This document shows positions 41,396-49,067 of a stretch of DNA of 56,340 nt, in pieces (the stretch's first letter is position 1; each line of letters starts with the position of its first letter). Position numbers and translations under genes: made by a program. The DNA comes from an uncultured Clostridia bacterium (GTDB lineage Bacteria; Bacillota; Clostridia; Peptostreptococcales; Anaerovoracaceae). The stretch spans positions 1 through 56,340 of the forward strand of contig CAKQOE010000012.1 in the NCBI GenBank assembly GCA_934255545.1, written 5' to 3'. The notes under the pieces were generated by a model. The model saw only the letters and a list, made by a program, of their open reading frames with translations, was not told the DNA's origin and ran no database searches.

Positions 41396-42286
41396 TTACT
41401 TAGCTGTATCTTCCGGCAGCTTCTTCGCTTTGCAATCGCTGCAGCCGCTGCCCTCGCCGGCCTCCGAGCGGCGCTTCATCTGTATGATCTCAAAGCTGCG
41501 CCATACGCCGGAGTATATCACATTCCTGAGTATCTCCATGTTTTCATCGACCGGGAGCATCTCAAACGCCGCCGCGCTTTCCGATATCATCATCCGGAGC
41601 ACGCGCTCCGCTCTTTCGTCGAAATCCTCTTCATGGCAGATATTTATGAATGGATTATAGCACTTCTTTTCTTCATCTTCAAACACATCGTCATAAGCAT
41701 CCAGCAGATAGATGTACTTTCCCATGAAAAATCCCATTTTTCGAAGCTGCGGCGCCCACACGTCGTCCTTATAAGCAAAAAGCTCGGCCATTATCCGACC
41801 GAAGCAGCCCGATATCTCGTCAAGATCCTCGCATCCTGCGGCCTCAAGCTCGCTCTGCCGTGCAAGCTCCTTTTTAAAGACCTCAGCCTTTTCCGGCCGC
41901 CGGGCGGCCGCTCTCTTAACCTTTCTTTCTATGAGCTTCGCGTACAGCAGACGCGTAAATTTCCTTTCGTCATTCCAGTCGTCCATGCATTTGTAATACG
42001 TCAGCAGCAGATTCATCGCCGCCGCGTACTCAGTAAACTCGTTCACGCGCCGGCCGCGCTTTTTGAAAGGGTGCGCTATGCACCTGAACGTTTCCGCGCG
42101 CGTTTCTGTATCATAAAGCCCGCTCAGCAGCACGACAAGAAACGTCATATCATAACCGAGCGTCATCCGCCCCGACTCGCCGTAATCGCTCTTGAGCTGA
42201 CAGCACAGCCCGCAGTAATACGAGCGGAACCTGTAAAAATCCTTAAACCGTATCTCCGGCTTGTTAATAGTAATATATCCAAACAT
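41396..42286 (-). CDS. DUF5685 family protein with isoprenoid-synthase-like Asp motifs
   Basis: A 296-residue, mostly helical protein. The N-terminus is MFGYITINKPEIRFKDF with YYCGLCCQLK. Two Asp-rich motifs stand out: MDDWNDER (101-108) and DAYDDVFEDEEKKCYNP (196-212). Their spacing and the DxxxD...YxP pattern resemble head-to-head isoprenyl synthases (squalene/phytoene synthase fold). The C-terminus is CSDCKAKK. Residues about 124-131 (KRAAARRP) are encoded by a triloop palindrome. The DnaJ-like gene follows. Enzyme activity is inferred, not shown. Confidence 0.85.
   Translation of the reverse strand: MFGYITINKPEIRFKDFYRFRSYYCGLCCQLKSDYGESGRMTLGYDMTFLVVLLSGLYDTETRAETFRCIAHPFKKRGRRVNEFTEYAAAMNLLLTYYKCMDDWNDERKFTRLLYAKLIERKVKRAAARRPEKAEVFKKELARQSELEAAGCEDLDEISGCFGRIMAELFAYKDDVWAPQLRKMGFFMGKYIYLLDAYDDVFEDEEKKCYNPFINICHEEDFDERAERVLRMMISESAAAFEMLPVDENMEILRNVIYSGVWRSFEIIQMKRRSEAGEGSGCSDCKAKKLPEDTAK
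41894..41910. repeat. Triloop palindrome CGGCCGC-CGG-GCGGCCG inside the DUF5685 gene
   Basis: A perfect 7-bp stem with the CGG loop. It encodes AAARRP; almost the same peptide (AAARRS) is encoded by the palindrome in the nnrE gene at 55064. Confidence 0.75.
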
Positions 42287-42336
42287 GTATACATTGTACC
42301 ATGATTTCCGCCCGAATATTATTAATTTTATTTAAA

Positions 42337-42365
42337 ATATGGACATCCTCAACGAATGCCCATAT
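42337..42365 (-). terminator. Terminator of the polyphosphate cluster
   Basis: ATATGG.CAT pairs with ATG.CCATAT and is followed on the minus strand by TTTTAAAT. It lies about 30 bases past the stop of the DUF4956 gene. Confidence 0.72.
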
Positions 42366-42370
42366 CTAAA

Positions 42371-42386
42371 CAGCCGTCGCCGGCTG
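42371..42386. repeat. Tetraloop palindrome CAGCCG-TCGC-CGGCTG
   Basis: The same stem as the first hairpin of the 39-bp repeats, with TCGC instead of TCAC. Confidence 0.75.
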
Positions 42387-42393
42387 ACGTCAC

Positions 42394-43080
42394 CTATAAC
42401 GATTCCTTTTTAGCTGTAACAGGATGGCCGCATATGATATCAAGATTCCCGTTCCTGCAGCGCAGCTCGTCGAGCATCTGCTTTTCTCTCGACTCGTCCT
42501 TCATGCGGATCATGTACTTGAGCTTGTAAAGGCTACCCATGTTAGTCGTCCTGACCTGGGACAGGTCGCAGCTTTCCGTGTATTCGTCGAATATATCGTC
42601 AAAAGCGCCTGTATAATCAAGGCTTTCCGGTATAGTTACCGTAAGCTCCTTCACGTCCTCCATGTCGCTCGCCGCAAATCCCGTAAGCGCAAACGCCATA
42701 TTCATGACACCTACGATCAGGACCAGCAGTACCGCCAGCGCGATGTAACCTGTACCCGTCGCAAGCCCCATCGCCATAGCGAGGAATATGCAGCAGATAT
42801 CGCGCGCGTTCCCCGGAACGCTCCTGAATCTTACGAGGCTGAAAGCGCCCGCGACTGCGACTCCCGTTCCTACGTTGCCATTAACGACCATTATGACAGT
42901 CTGGACAACTATCGGAAGTATCGCGAGCGTCATAAGGAAATTTCTGGATGCCGTGCTGTTCTTAAAAGAATAAAAAAACATAATTGCGAGTCCGAGCACG
43001 ACAGACACAGCCGACGCTGTTAAAAATTCCTGTATGGTAAAGGCCGAGGCCTCTGTTCCTGTAAATATACTGTTAAGCAT
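42394..43080 (-). CDS. DUF4956 family membrane protein
   Basis: Four hydrophobic segments in the first 135 residues (SAVSVVLGLAIMFFY, FLMTLAILPIVVQTVIMVV, ICCIFLAMAMGLATG, IALAVLLVLIVGVMNM) are followed by a cytoplasmic ferredoxin-like tail. The conserved block GVAVAGAFSLVRFRSVPG is diagnostic of DUF4956. The family is regularly linked to VTC polyphosphate polymerases. The start taken is MLNSIF, nine bases after AAAGGAG, overlapping the end of the VTC gene by 8 bases; ATG two codons earlier is possible. Confidence 0.92.
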   Translation of the reverse strand: MLNSIFTGTEASAFTIQEFLTASAVSVVLGLAIMFFYSFKNSTASRNFLMTLAILPIVVQTVIMVVNGNVGTGVAVAGAFSLVRFRSVPGNARDICCIFLAMAMGLATGTGYIALAVLLVLIVGVMNMAFALTGFAASDMEDVKELTVTIPESLDYTGAFDDIFDEYTESCDLSQVRTTNMGSLYKLKYMIRMKDESREKQMLDELRCRNGNLDIICGHPVTAKKESL

Positions 43081-43900
43081 TAACATAAACTCCTTTCATT
43101 GCCTGACCTCCGGTTATCTCCTGTTTATAGGCGTTGCCGTATTTAGTAAAGGCCGAGCTTCTGATCTCGAGCCTGTCAAGTATATGTGAAAGCCACAGCG
43201 GCATAGCGCCCGGCACTTTTATTTCCATTAAGTGCTGGTCCGGCTGTATCAGCTTTTTGCCGAAAACTCCGTCCTCGAGGCGCAGGTCATCGCGCCTGTA
43301 TGTGATATCCGAATCAAACGTTATGCGCAGGTCGCGGTCGTCCTTAGCAAAGAACGCGTCGCGTTCGTAAGAAAGGAACATCATCGGCTGCAGATTTCCG
43401 TAATGATCCAGGAAATAATTTATTTCATGATATATCTGGTTATCGATGAATGCTTCCTTTTCCCTGCGCGCGTCACCGTGCGGATTTCCTGCCAGTTCTT
43501 CCCGTGAGCCGGGCTCACGCTCGTTTGAGATTTTTTCAAGAAAATGTATTGGTTCTGTTCGTTCATTCAGATAGCCCTCGAGCTCTCCGAGCTCCATTTT
43601 CAGACGGCGCTTGTATACCACTCCGTCGTATTTTTTCTTTACCTCGACAAAGACATTTGAGTCACGCGTCGGCACTCCGTAGCTCCTTACACGGAGCTTT
43701 TCGCGATAAAGGGGCTTCTCGATGGAAGCCCTTATAAGCTTGAAATCCGGTGTGTCATAATACATACTGCATATCGTGCTGTGCGGGTATTCGTCCGGTT
43801 CTATGTAGTCCGCGAGAGCGGCCATGAGCAGCTCGTATTTTTCGCCGCTCAGAAGATATTTTTTTTCGATCCTTTTAAACAGGTTGTTTGCGCTGCCCAT
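43073..43900 (-). CDS. VTC-domain polyphosphate polymerase
   Basis: A CYTH/VTC-type tunnel enzyme that would make polyphosphate from ATP. Basic and acidic residues line the expected strands: NLFKRIEKKYLL, YREKLRVRSYG, NVFVEVKKKYDGVVYKRR, FLSYERDAFF, HLMEIKVPGAMP and FTKYGNAY. The 275 residues have no SPX domain. Between residues 127 and 147 the sequence REPGSREELAGNPHGDARR is encoded by two palindromes of the dispersed families (43503-43519 and 43467-43482). This looks like a double in-frame insertion. AGGAGG precedes the ATG. Confidence 0.93.
   Translation of the reverse strand: MGSANNLFKRIEKKYLLSGEKYELLMAALADYIEPDEYPHSTICSMYYDTPDFKLIRASIEKPLYREKLRVRSYGVPTRDSNVFVEVKKKYDGVVYKRRLKMELGELEGYLNERTEPIHFLEKISNEREPGSREELAGNPHGDARREKEAFIDNQIYHEINYFLDHYGNLQPMMFLSYERDAFFAKDDRDLRITFDSDITYRRDDLRLEDGVFGKKLIQPDQHLMEIKVPGAMPLWLSHILDRLEIRSSAFTKYGNAYKQEITGGQAMKGVYVNA
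43467..43519. repeat. Two palindromes of both families inside the VTC gene
   Basis: CGCGCG-TCAC-CGTGCG (one mismatch; 43467-43482) and CGTGAGC-CGG-GCTCACG (perfect 7-bp stem; 43503-43519) lie 20 bases apart in an open frame. Confidence 0.75.
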
Positions 43901-43912
43901 ATCTTACCTCCT

Positions 43913-46060
43913 CTACTGCTGCATATATCTCATGAGCATAGTTGCCACCTGCGCCCTTGTCGCGTTTGCTGACGGCGCGAGCGTAGTCGATGTCGCGCCT
44001 GTTATAACGCCTTTGTTTACTGCCCATGCCATCGCGTCCGATGCCCATGATGCTACACTTGCGTTGTCTGTGTATGCACTGAGATCTGCTGTCTGAGTTA
44101 TATCTGCACCCTTGTACTTCGCATAACGCTGGAGTATCGCTGCTATTTCCTGGCGAGTCACGCTCTTGTCAGGCGAGAATGTCGTGTCAGACGTTCCGTT
44201 TACTATGCCGTTTTCCACTGCCCACGCTACCGCGCTGCTGTACCAGCTGTCTGAAGCTGCGTCTGTGAAGCTTGCCGCTGATGAAGCTGTCGACTGACCC
44301 TCTGCTCGCCAGAGTACAGTTACAAGCATCGCGCGAGTCATCGCATTGTCAGGGCTGAATACGCCTGTTGACGTTCCGCTCATCAGTCTCAATCTTGTAA
44401 CGTAATCAACTGCCTGCGAGTACCATGAGTTTACCGCTACATCTGTAAAGCCTCCCGGCTGAACGCCGTTTGCTCCGTCAGGAAGCTGCGGCGGCTGACC
44501 TGATGCGGAACCGTCCGGCGGAGTCATACCGCCGTCAGTACCGTCAGGACGCTGCATGCCGCCGAAACCGCCGCCGGGTCGTCCACCCATTCCATTTCCG
44601 CTGCTTTCAGTAGTCGCTGACGCTGAAGCCTTTTGAGTGCTGCCCTCATAAAGAGTATATGACGCACCGTCTGTGACCTTCGGTGATGAGAACACTACGC
44701 TTTGGACTGATTTCGGAGCTTTCACTGTGTATACAGTATTCCCTGAAGCGTCTTTTATGGAAATCGTGCTTCCTGATGATATAGCGCTGCTCGCGCTGAA
44801 GTTTATGTAAGCCTGGCTGTCGTCAGTCTTTGTCGGAGTAGCGACCATTCCCATAGAGCCTGCCGCGAGAAGCGTTCCGCCTGTTACCTCGCAAGATGTC
44901 TCATAATCAAGTGCGCCGTCGCCGTTTCCTGTCTGCCAGATTTTTACATTGCCGCCGTTCATGTATATAGAGCCGTTTGAGTCGAGTCCGTCACCGCTTG
45001 CATTTACAGTGATGTCGCCGCCGTAGATATAAATGTTGTAATCGCCTGCGCCAGAAGGCTCACCGCCGGGGCCGCCGTTTCCTCCCGGACCTCCGTTACC
45101 GCCGAATCCGCCAGGAGGCATTCCGCCCGCCTGCGGGCCTGCATTGCTGTTGCCTGATGTCGAACTGTCTGCTGAAGCAGCAGTCGATGTTGATGATGAC
45201 GTTGTTGCAGCAGCTGAGGCTGCAGTAGCTGTATCAGTCGTTGACTCTTCATCTTCATCGCTTGAAGCAGTGTTTACGCCGTCATCGCTGGATGTGATGT
45301 CTATCGTTCCTGAGTAGAAATATACATTTTCACTTTCTATGCCTTCAGATGATGAAGTTACCGTTATGCTCAGGTCGCTGTCAGAGCCGCCTTCTGTACC
45401 GATAACTACCTTTTCGTCAGCCTTGAGCGCTTTTTTGAGCGCGCTTACTGTAAGCTTTCCGCCTGTTACTGTAAGAGTGCCGTCTGCCTTTATGCCCTGC
45501 TTATTGTTTCCTGAAACTGTAAGCGAGCCGCTGCCTGTTATAGTCAGGTCGTTGCTTGAGTTCAGGCATGCCTTAGGCTTTTCCGCATCACGATTCGTAT
45601 CAGCGAGCGAGTTAGTTGTCCCGGCTGCGAGTACCAGAGTCACCTCGGTATCGCTCTTTGCATTGAATGGAGCCGTTGTCGTGCTCGTCAGCTTAAGCCC
45701 GTTAAATACGACTGTTACATCTGTGAGCCCTTTCTTGACTACTATACTGCCGTCGCTGCAGCTTCCTGAAAATACATAAGTGCCTGAGCCAGTTATGGTA
45801 AACTCAGTACCGTCTATCTCATAATCGCTGTACGAGCCTTTAGCCGTAACGCCGCTGTTCGTAAATGTGACCATCGTCGCGTTAGCCGTGTTGTAGGTCG
45901 CTGCTGCGCATGTCGCACTTCCCACAGCTATCATTATCATGCAGACTACAAGAAGTATCGCCGTAAACTTCCGCGACCCGCTCCCGCGGCCCGGGCCTCC
46001 TCCCTCACCCTTTTGTTTTCCTTCCCGGTTTTCCTGTACTGCCATCAGAGCCGTTTCCAT
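43913..46060 (-). CDS. SLH-anchored carbohydrate-binding (DUF4353/Cthe_2159-type) surface protein
   Basis: The basic N-terminus and signal segment (FTAILLVVCMIMIAVGSATC) lead to a beta-helix-like carbohydrate-binding domain. This has FTITGSGTYVFSG, GSIVVKKGLTDVTVVFNGL and TITGSGSLTVSGNNKQGI, the Cthe_2159/DUF4353 pattern. A Gly/Pro-rich linker follows (about 290-330 and 480-530). Three SLH repeats end the protein (FTDVAVNSWYSQAV, FTDAASDSWYSSAV, YTDNASVASWASDA) and would bind secondary cell-wall polymer. It is the first gene of the polyphosphate operon. AGGAGG precedes the ATG. In related clusters this place is often taken by a CotH-type protein. Confidence 0.92.
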   Translation of the reverse strand: METALMAVQENREGKQKGEGGGPGRGSGSRKFTAILLVVCMIMIAVGSATCAAATYNTANATMVTFTNSGVTAKGSYSDYEIDGTEFTITGSGTYVFSGSCSDGSIVVKKGLTDVTVVFNGLKLTSTTTAPFNAKSDTEVTLVLAAGTTNSLADTNRDAEKPKACLNSSNDLTITGSGSLTVSGNNKQGIKADGTLTVTGGKLTVSALKKALKADEKVVIGTEGGSDSDLSITVTSSSEGIESENVYFYSGTIDITSSDDGVNTASSDEDEESTTDTATAASAAATTSSSTSTAASADSSTSGNSNAGPQAGGMPPGGFGGNGGPGGNGGPGGEPSGAGDYNIYIYGGDITVNASGDGLDSNGSIYMNGGNVKIWQTGNGDGALDYETSCEVTGGTLLAAGSMGMVATPTKTDDSQAYINFSASSAISSGSTISIKDASGNTVYTVKAPKSVQSVVFSSPKVTDGASYTLYEGSTQKASASATTESSGNGMGGRPGGGFGGMQRPDGTDGGMTPPDGSASGQPPQLPDGANGVQPGGFTDVAVNSWYSQAVDYVTRLRLMSGTSTGVFSPDNAMTRAMLVTVLWRAEGQSTASSAASFTDAASDSWYSSAVAWAVENGIVNGTSDTTFSPDKSVTRQEIAAILQRYAKYKGADITQTADLSAYTDNASVASWASDAMAWAVNKGVITGATSTTLAPSANATRAQVATMLMRYMQQ

Positions 46061-46169
46061 TTCCGATTACCTCCTTGCATTTTCTTTTTAGTCTTTTTTA
46101 CGAAGTTTTACCTTGCTGTATACCTTTACAGCTTATTCTCCTTTTCTTTACTTCCTTTTGACAACAAGA

Positions 46170-46270
46170 AGTATATCAGCCCTATGTGAGAGGAATTTTT
46201 CAAAGATGTGATGGAATTGTTAAGGAGTTGTTAAAGAATTAAGAAAATTTAAGAATTATTAAGAATTAAG
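46170..46270 (-). promoter_or_regulatory. Putative promoter and Pho-box-like repeats of the polyphosphate operon
   Basis: On the minus strand, TTAACA/CTTAA-type words begin every 7-11 bases (plus-strand TTAA at 46220, 46231, 46239, 46249, 46259 and 46266). An extended -10 (TGaTATACT, 46175-46170) lies about 43 bases downstream. Direct repeats of TTAACA-like words at helical spacing are the mark of PhoP/PhoB sites, which would fit a polyphosphate operon. AT-rich chance repetition is the alternative. Confidence 0.5.
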
Positions 46271-46296
46271 TACTGAAATCAATACTTTATTGTAAT

Positions 46297-46338
46297 AAAG
46301 TCAGCATTTTACTCAGACAGCTGCTTTGCTGACTTTTT
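46297..46338 (+). terminator. Hairpin AAAGTCAGCA / TGCTGACTTT with T run, no gene upstream
   Basis: A perfect 10-bp stem and TTTTT on the plus strand, but no plus-strand gene precedes it. It may end an antisense or small RNA, or block readthrough into the M56 gene. Apart from this and the neighbouring sites, the region 46061-46496 shows nothing else. Confidence 0.6.
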
Positions 46339-46438
46339 CTTACATCTTCAGGTAAAGACTTGCATGATTCTATAGTTACAATAATGTATATATATTTAAA
46401 ATATAATATATTTCTACTCCTTATTTGTATATTTGCAC

Positions 46439-46481
46439 AAAAATAACCGGGTAATTTTCCATTTAGGAAAACACCCGGCTA
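46439..46481 (-). terminator. Terminator of the second blaI/M56 operon
   Basis: TAGCCGGGTG.TTTTCC pairs with GGAAAA..ACCCGGTTA and is followed by TTTTT on the minus strand. Confidence 0.9.
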
Positions 46482-46496
46482 TATACCATTCTCATG

Positions 46497-48455
46497 CTAA
46501 GCAATCTTTTCTGCTGTTGAAAATCTGTCTATCAGATACGTTCCATCAGCCTGTTTCTGCAGAGTCATCCAGAAATATTTATCATTTCTGCCTTTTGAAA
46601 AAGCTGATCCATAGTCAAATTTCGCTGTATAAAGCGTTATTTCCATTTGTACCGCGCCTGATCCTGATGGGAGCTTTTTGCTGTTGCTTATATCCGACAT
46701 ACTTTTAAGTGATACTGACTTCATACCGTAAACGCTGCTATCCTCAAAGAATGTGTCGGCGCATTCTGATGTGCAATAGCGTTTCATTTTATCAAAGTCT
46801 TTTTCATGGAAGCTCTTGAAAAACAGCTCTGCTGTTCCGTAAGGCGATCCCATTTTCACCTGCTCACGCTGACGCTCGACTGCATCATTAAACTCGGCAG
46901 TTATATTTTTTCCCGATCTGTTATATATATTATATTCCAACTCGTCGGAGCTGTTACTTTCTGCGCCGGTATTTAAATATTCATACATTATATAGTCAGC
47001 GTCCTTGATCGAAATATATGTCGTTGAATTTCTCAATACAGGATATGCCGCCATATTTACGGTAAACTGCTGAGCAGCGGATGCTGCTGCCGCGTCGGGA
47101 TCATTCGTATTCCATTGTCTGAGCGACATTGTATTTTCACCTATCTTTATACGGTACGCGCCTGAAATATTATGGAACTTATCCGTCAACACGATATCCA
47201 CAGTTCCCTTGTTCCACGACAGTTTATACTCTCCGTTGAACTTATCAAGCACATCTCTGAGCGGAACATATACGTCGCCATTTTCCGTAAAAGGTCGGTG
47301 TGCCAGCTCTACAGTCTTTCCCCCTGATATGATCTCGACAGTAGTGCCGGCCGTCGTAATATTCGACAATGCGCTGCTCGCAAATACCGTAGTTGACATC
47401 ATCACTAATGCTGCAGCGACAGATATTGCAGATATGAGCTTATTTATATTTCTGTTTTTTCTTTTCTGATCGTTCCTTATCATGGCAAATCTCCTCTTAA
47501 GCGTTTTTTTGCTGCCTGCCATCTGTGTCGTAAGCATCGCCGACCTGTTCCTTCTTCCCGCTGCCGCCGCAAGCTCAAGTATCATCCTCATATAGCTGTC
47601 TTTTTCTCTGTCATCCAGCTTTTCTGTTACAGCAATATCGCACGATATTTCACAGTTAAGATCTATCTGCCTCGACACGGCGTACACAAACGGATCAAAC
47701 CAGTGTACGCTCTGAACAAACATCGCAAACCACTTGTACAAAATATCCCTTCTTTTATAATGCGTTAATTCATGCATTATGATATATCTCATATTTCCCC
47801 CTGATATGCCACTGGAATTATCCATCAAAATTTCCATATCAGGTAAAAAAAGCGCAGGTCTTATGAGTCCGACCAACAGTGGAGCGTCAAGCATATCGGT
47901 CCTTAATACCTTCAAACGTTCAGGAATTCCGGCTATATCTGTATACGGTCTCGAATTTTTATACACATTTTTTAAAAACAGATGATATTTTAAGATCTTT
48001 GACGCAGCTGCGATAAATGCACCGACCAGCCAGATAATACTTAACCATTCAAACATACCTGTCGGCACATATATCCTGCTCATCTGCCCGGCAACAGCTG
48101 TTTCTGCATGATGCAGCATTTTTTCTCCTGCACTCTGTTCAGCTATCTGACCGTCCGATGCAATCGTGCCGCCTTCAATGCCTGCTATATATCCGGTCTG
48201 AAGATCTCGCCGGATCTGATCGTCATCTGCTGCTGTATAAACCCCAGGCATGTCAGGCAGCTGCGCTGAAACATCCGCCAGAATATTCACCGGCAATATC
48301 ATAACCGTCAGTACTGTAAGCCATATGTAATAATGCCACTTCGCGCTGAAAAATCTTAATGTCACTGGTCTTATGCACATAATAAATATCGCAAGCAGGC
48401 TGCCCGCAGCCGACATTATAAATATATTTTTAAATATATGCACCAACATTATCAT
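46497..48455 (-). CDS. BlaR1-like M56 metallopeptidase with extracellular stalk domain (652 aa)
   Basis: A membrane zinc protease with HELTH at 228-232, the downstream Glu in NCEISCDIAV and membrane segments near 10-27, 43-60, 137-152 and 343-362. The extracellular part begins with a copper-amine-oxidase-N/stalk-like domain (FTENGDVYVPLRDVLDKFNGEYKLSW) and ends in an alpha+beta domain, PYGTAELFFKSFHEKDFDKM, of NTF2-like appearance. No beta-lactam-binding motif is visible, so the ligand may be a cell-wall fragment or peptide. It follows its blaI partner by about 40 bases. Confidence 0.88.
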   Translation of the reverse strand: MIMLVHIFKNIFIMSAAGSLLAIFIMCIRPVTLRFFSAKWHYYIWLTVLTVMILPVNILADVSAQLPDMPGVYTAADDDQIRRDLQTGYIAGIEGGTIASDGQIAEQSAGEKMLHHAETAVAGQMSRIYVPTGMFEWLSIIWLVGAFIAAASKILKYHLFLKNVYKNSRPYTDIAGIPERLKVLRTDMLDAPLLVGLIRPALFLPDMEILMDNSSGISGGNMRYIIMHELTHYKRRDILYKWFAMFVQSVHWFDPFVYAVSRQIDLNCEISCDIAVTEKLDDREKDSYMRMILELAAAAGRRNRSAMLTTQMAGSKKTLKRRFAMIRNDQKRKNRNINKLISAISVAAALVMMSTTVFASSALSNITTAGTTVEIISGGKTVELAHRPFTENGDVYVPLRDVLDKFNGEYKLSWNKGTVDIVLTDKFHNISGAYRIKIGENTMSLRQWNTNDPDAAAASAAQQFTVNMAAYPVLRNSTTYISIKDADYIMYEYLNTGAESNSSDELEYNIYNRSGKNITAEFNDAVERQREQVKMGSPYGTAELFFKSFHEKDFDKMKRYCTSECADTFFEDSSVYGMKSVSLKSMSDISNSKKLPSGSGAVQMEITLYTAKFDYGSAFSKGRNDKYFWMTLQKQADGTYLIDRFSTAEKIA

Positions 48456-48497
48456 AATTTAACTTCTCCAATTCAAGCAAAGCTCATATATTACAGT

Positions 48498-48863
48498 CTA
48501 CAGATCAAACATCCTGCGTATCTCGTCTATATCATCATCAGTCATTTCATCGCTTCTGAACAGCGAAACAGCCAGATCCTTCACAGATCCGTTGTACAGC
48601 TTCTGCACAAGCGTTTTTGTCTGCGTCTTCTTATATGTTTCTCTGTCAAGGACAGGTGTATAATAATTTATCTTATTTTCTTTTGCGACCGCTACAGCTC
48701 CCTTTTCTTTCATGCGAGTAAGCAGCGTGGCTACTGTCCTGTATTCCCAGTCATGATCTTTGAGCTCGTCGCATACCTCCTGTACTTTCATGGCTCTGTT
48801 GTTTTCCCATAAGACCTGCATTACTTCAAGTTCAGCGCCGCTTATCTCATTAGACTTTTTCAT
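48498..48863 (-). CDS. BlaI/MecI-type repressor
   Basis: A winged-helix repressor of 121 residues: ISGAELEVMQVLWENNRAMKVQEV, WEYRTVATLLTRMKEKGAV and a C-terminal dimer helix with SLFRSDEMTDDDIDEIRRMF. It should bind the TACAATTGTA pair directly upstream and be inactivated through the M56 protein. AGGAGG precedes the ATG. It differs strongly from the first BlaI-type protein at 28482. Confidence 0.94.
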   Translation of the reverse strand: MKKSNEISGAELEVMQVLWENNRAMKVQEVCDELKDHDWEYRTVATLLTRMKEKGAVAVAKENKINYYTPVLDRETYKKTQTKTLVQKLYNGSVKDLAVSLFRSDEMTDDDIDEIRRMFDL

Positions 48864-48889
48864 CGATGAAGTGACCTCCTTTTCTTAGT

Positions 48890-48940
48890 CTTACAATTGT
48901 AGTATGTAATTATACTACAATTGTAAGAGTTGTTTGTCAA
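48890..48940 (-). promoter_or_regulatory. Promoter and double BlaI operator of the second pair
   Basis: -35 TTGACA (48940-48935), 17-base spacer, -10 TAGTAT (48917-48912). Two TACAATTGTA sites form a 16-bp perfect inverted repeat (48890-48905 and 48912-48927) over the promoter. This is the classical TACA-N2-TGTA Bla/Mec operator. Confidence 0.93.
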
Positions 48941-48985
48941 TACCCTTACTTATTTAATTTTGCTTACTGCATCTTTCAATACAAT

Positions 48986-49052
48986 AAAAACAGCAGACCA
49001 TGCCGAGCAGGTCGATCTCACGGATCGCCCATCGTTCAGCAGTCTGCTGTTT
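48986..49052 (-). terminator. Terminator of the sensor kinase operon
   Basis: AACAGCAGAC pairs with GTCTGCTGTT around a structured loop of about 45 bases and is followed by TTTATTG. Confidence 0.85.
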
Positions 49053-49067
49053 ATCTGATCTGTTTTG

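Noticed and set aside
41633..42304. Long plus-strand frame opposite the DUF5685 gene
   Set aside because: Antisense shadow of a gene with clear family motifs; its composition is typical of a reverse-read coding strand.
42424..43023. Plus-strand frame opposite the DUF4956 gene
   Set aside because: Charge-rich, motif-free translation of the reverse strand; the minus frame encodes a well-formed membrane protein.
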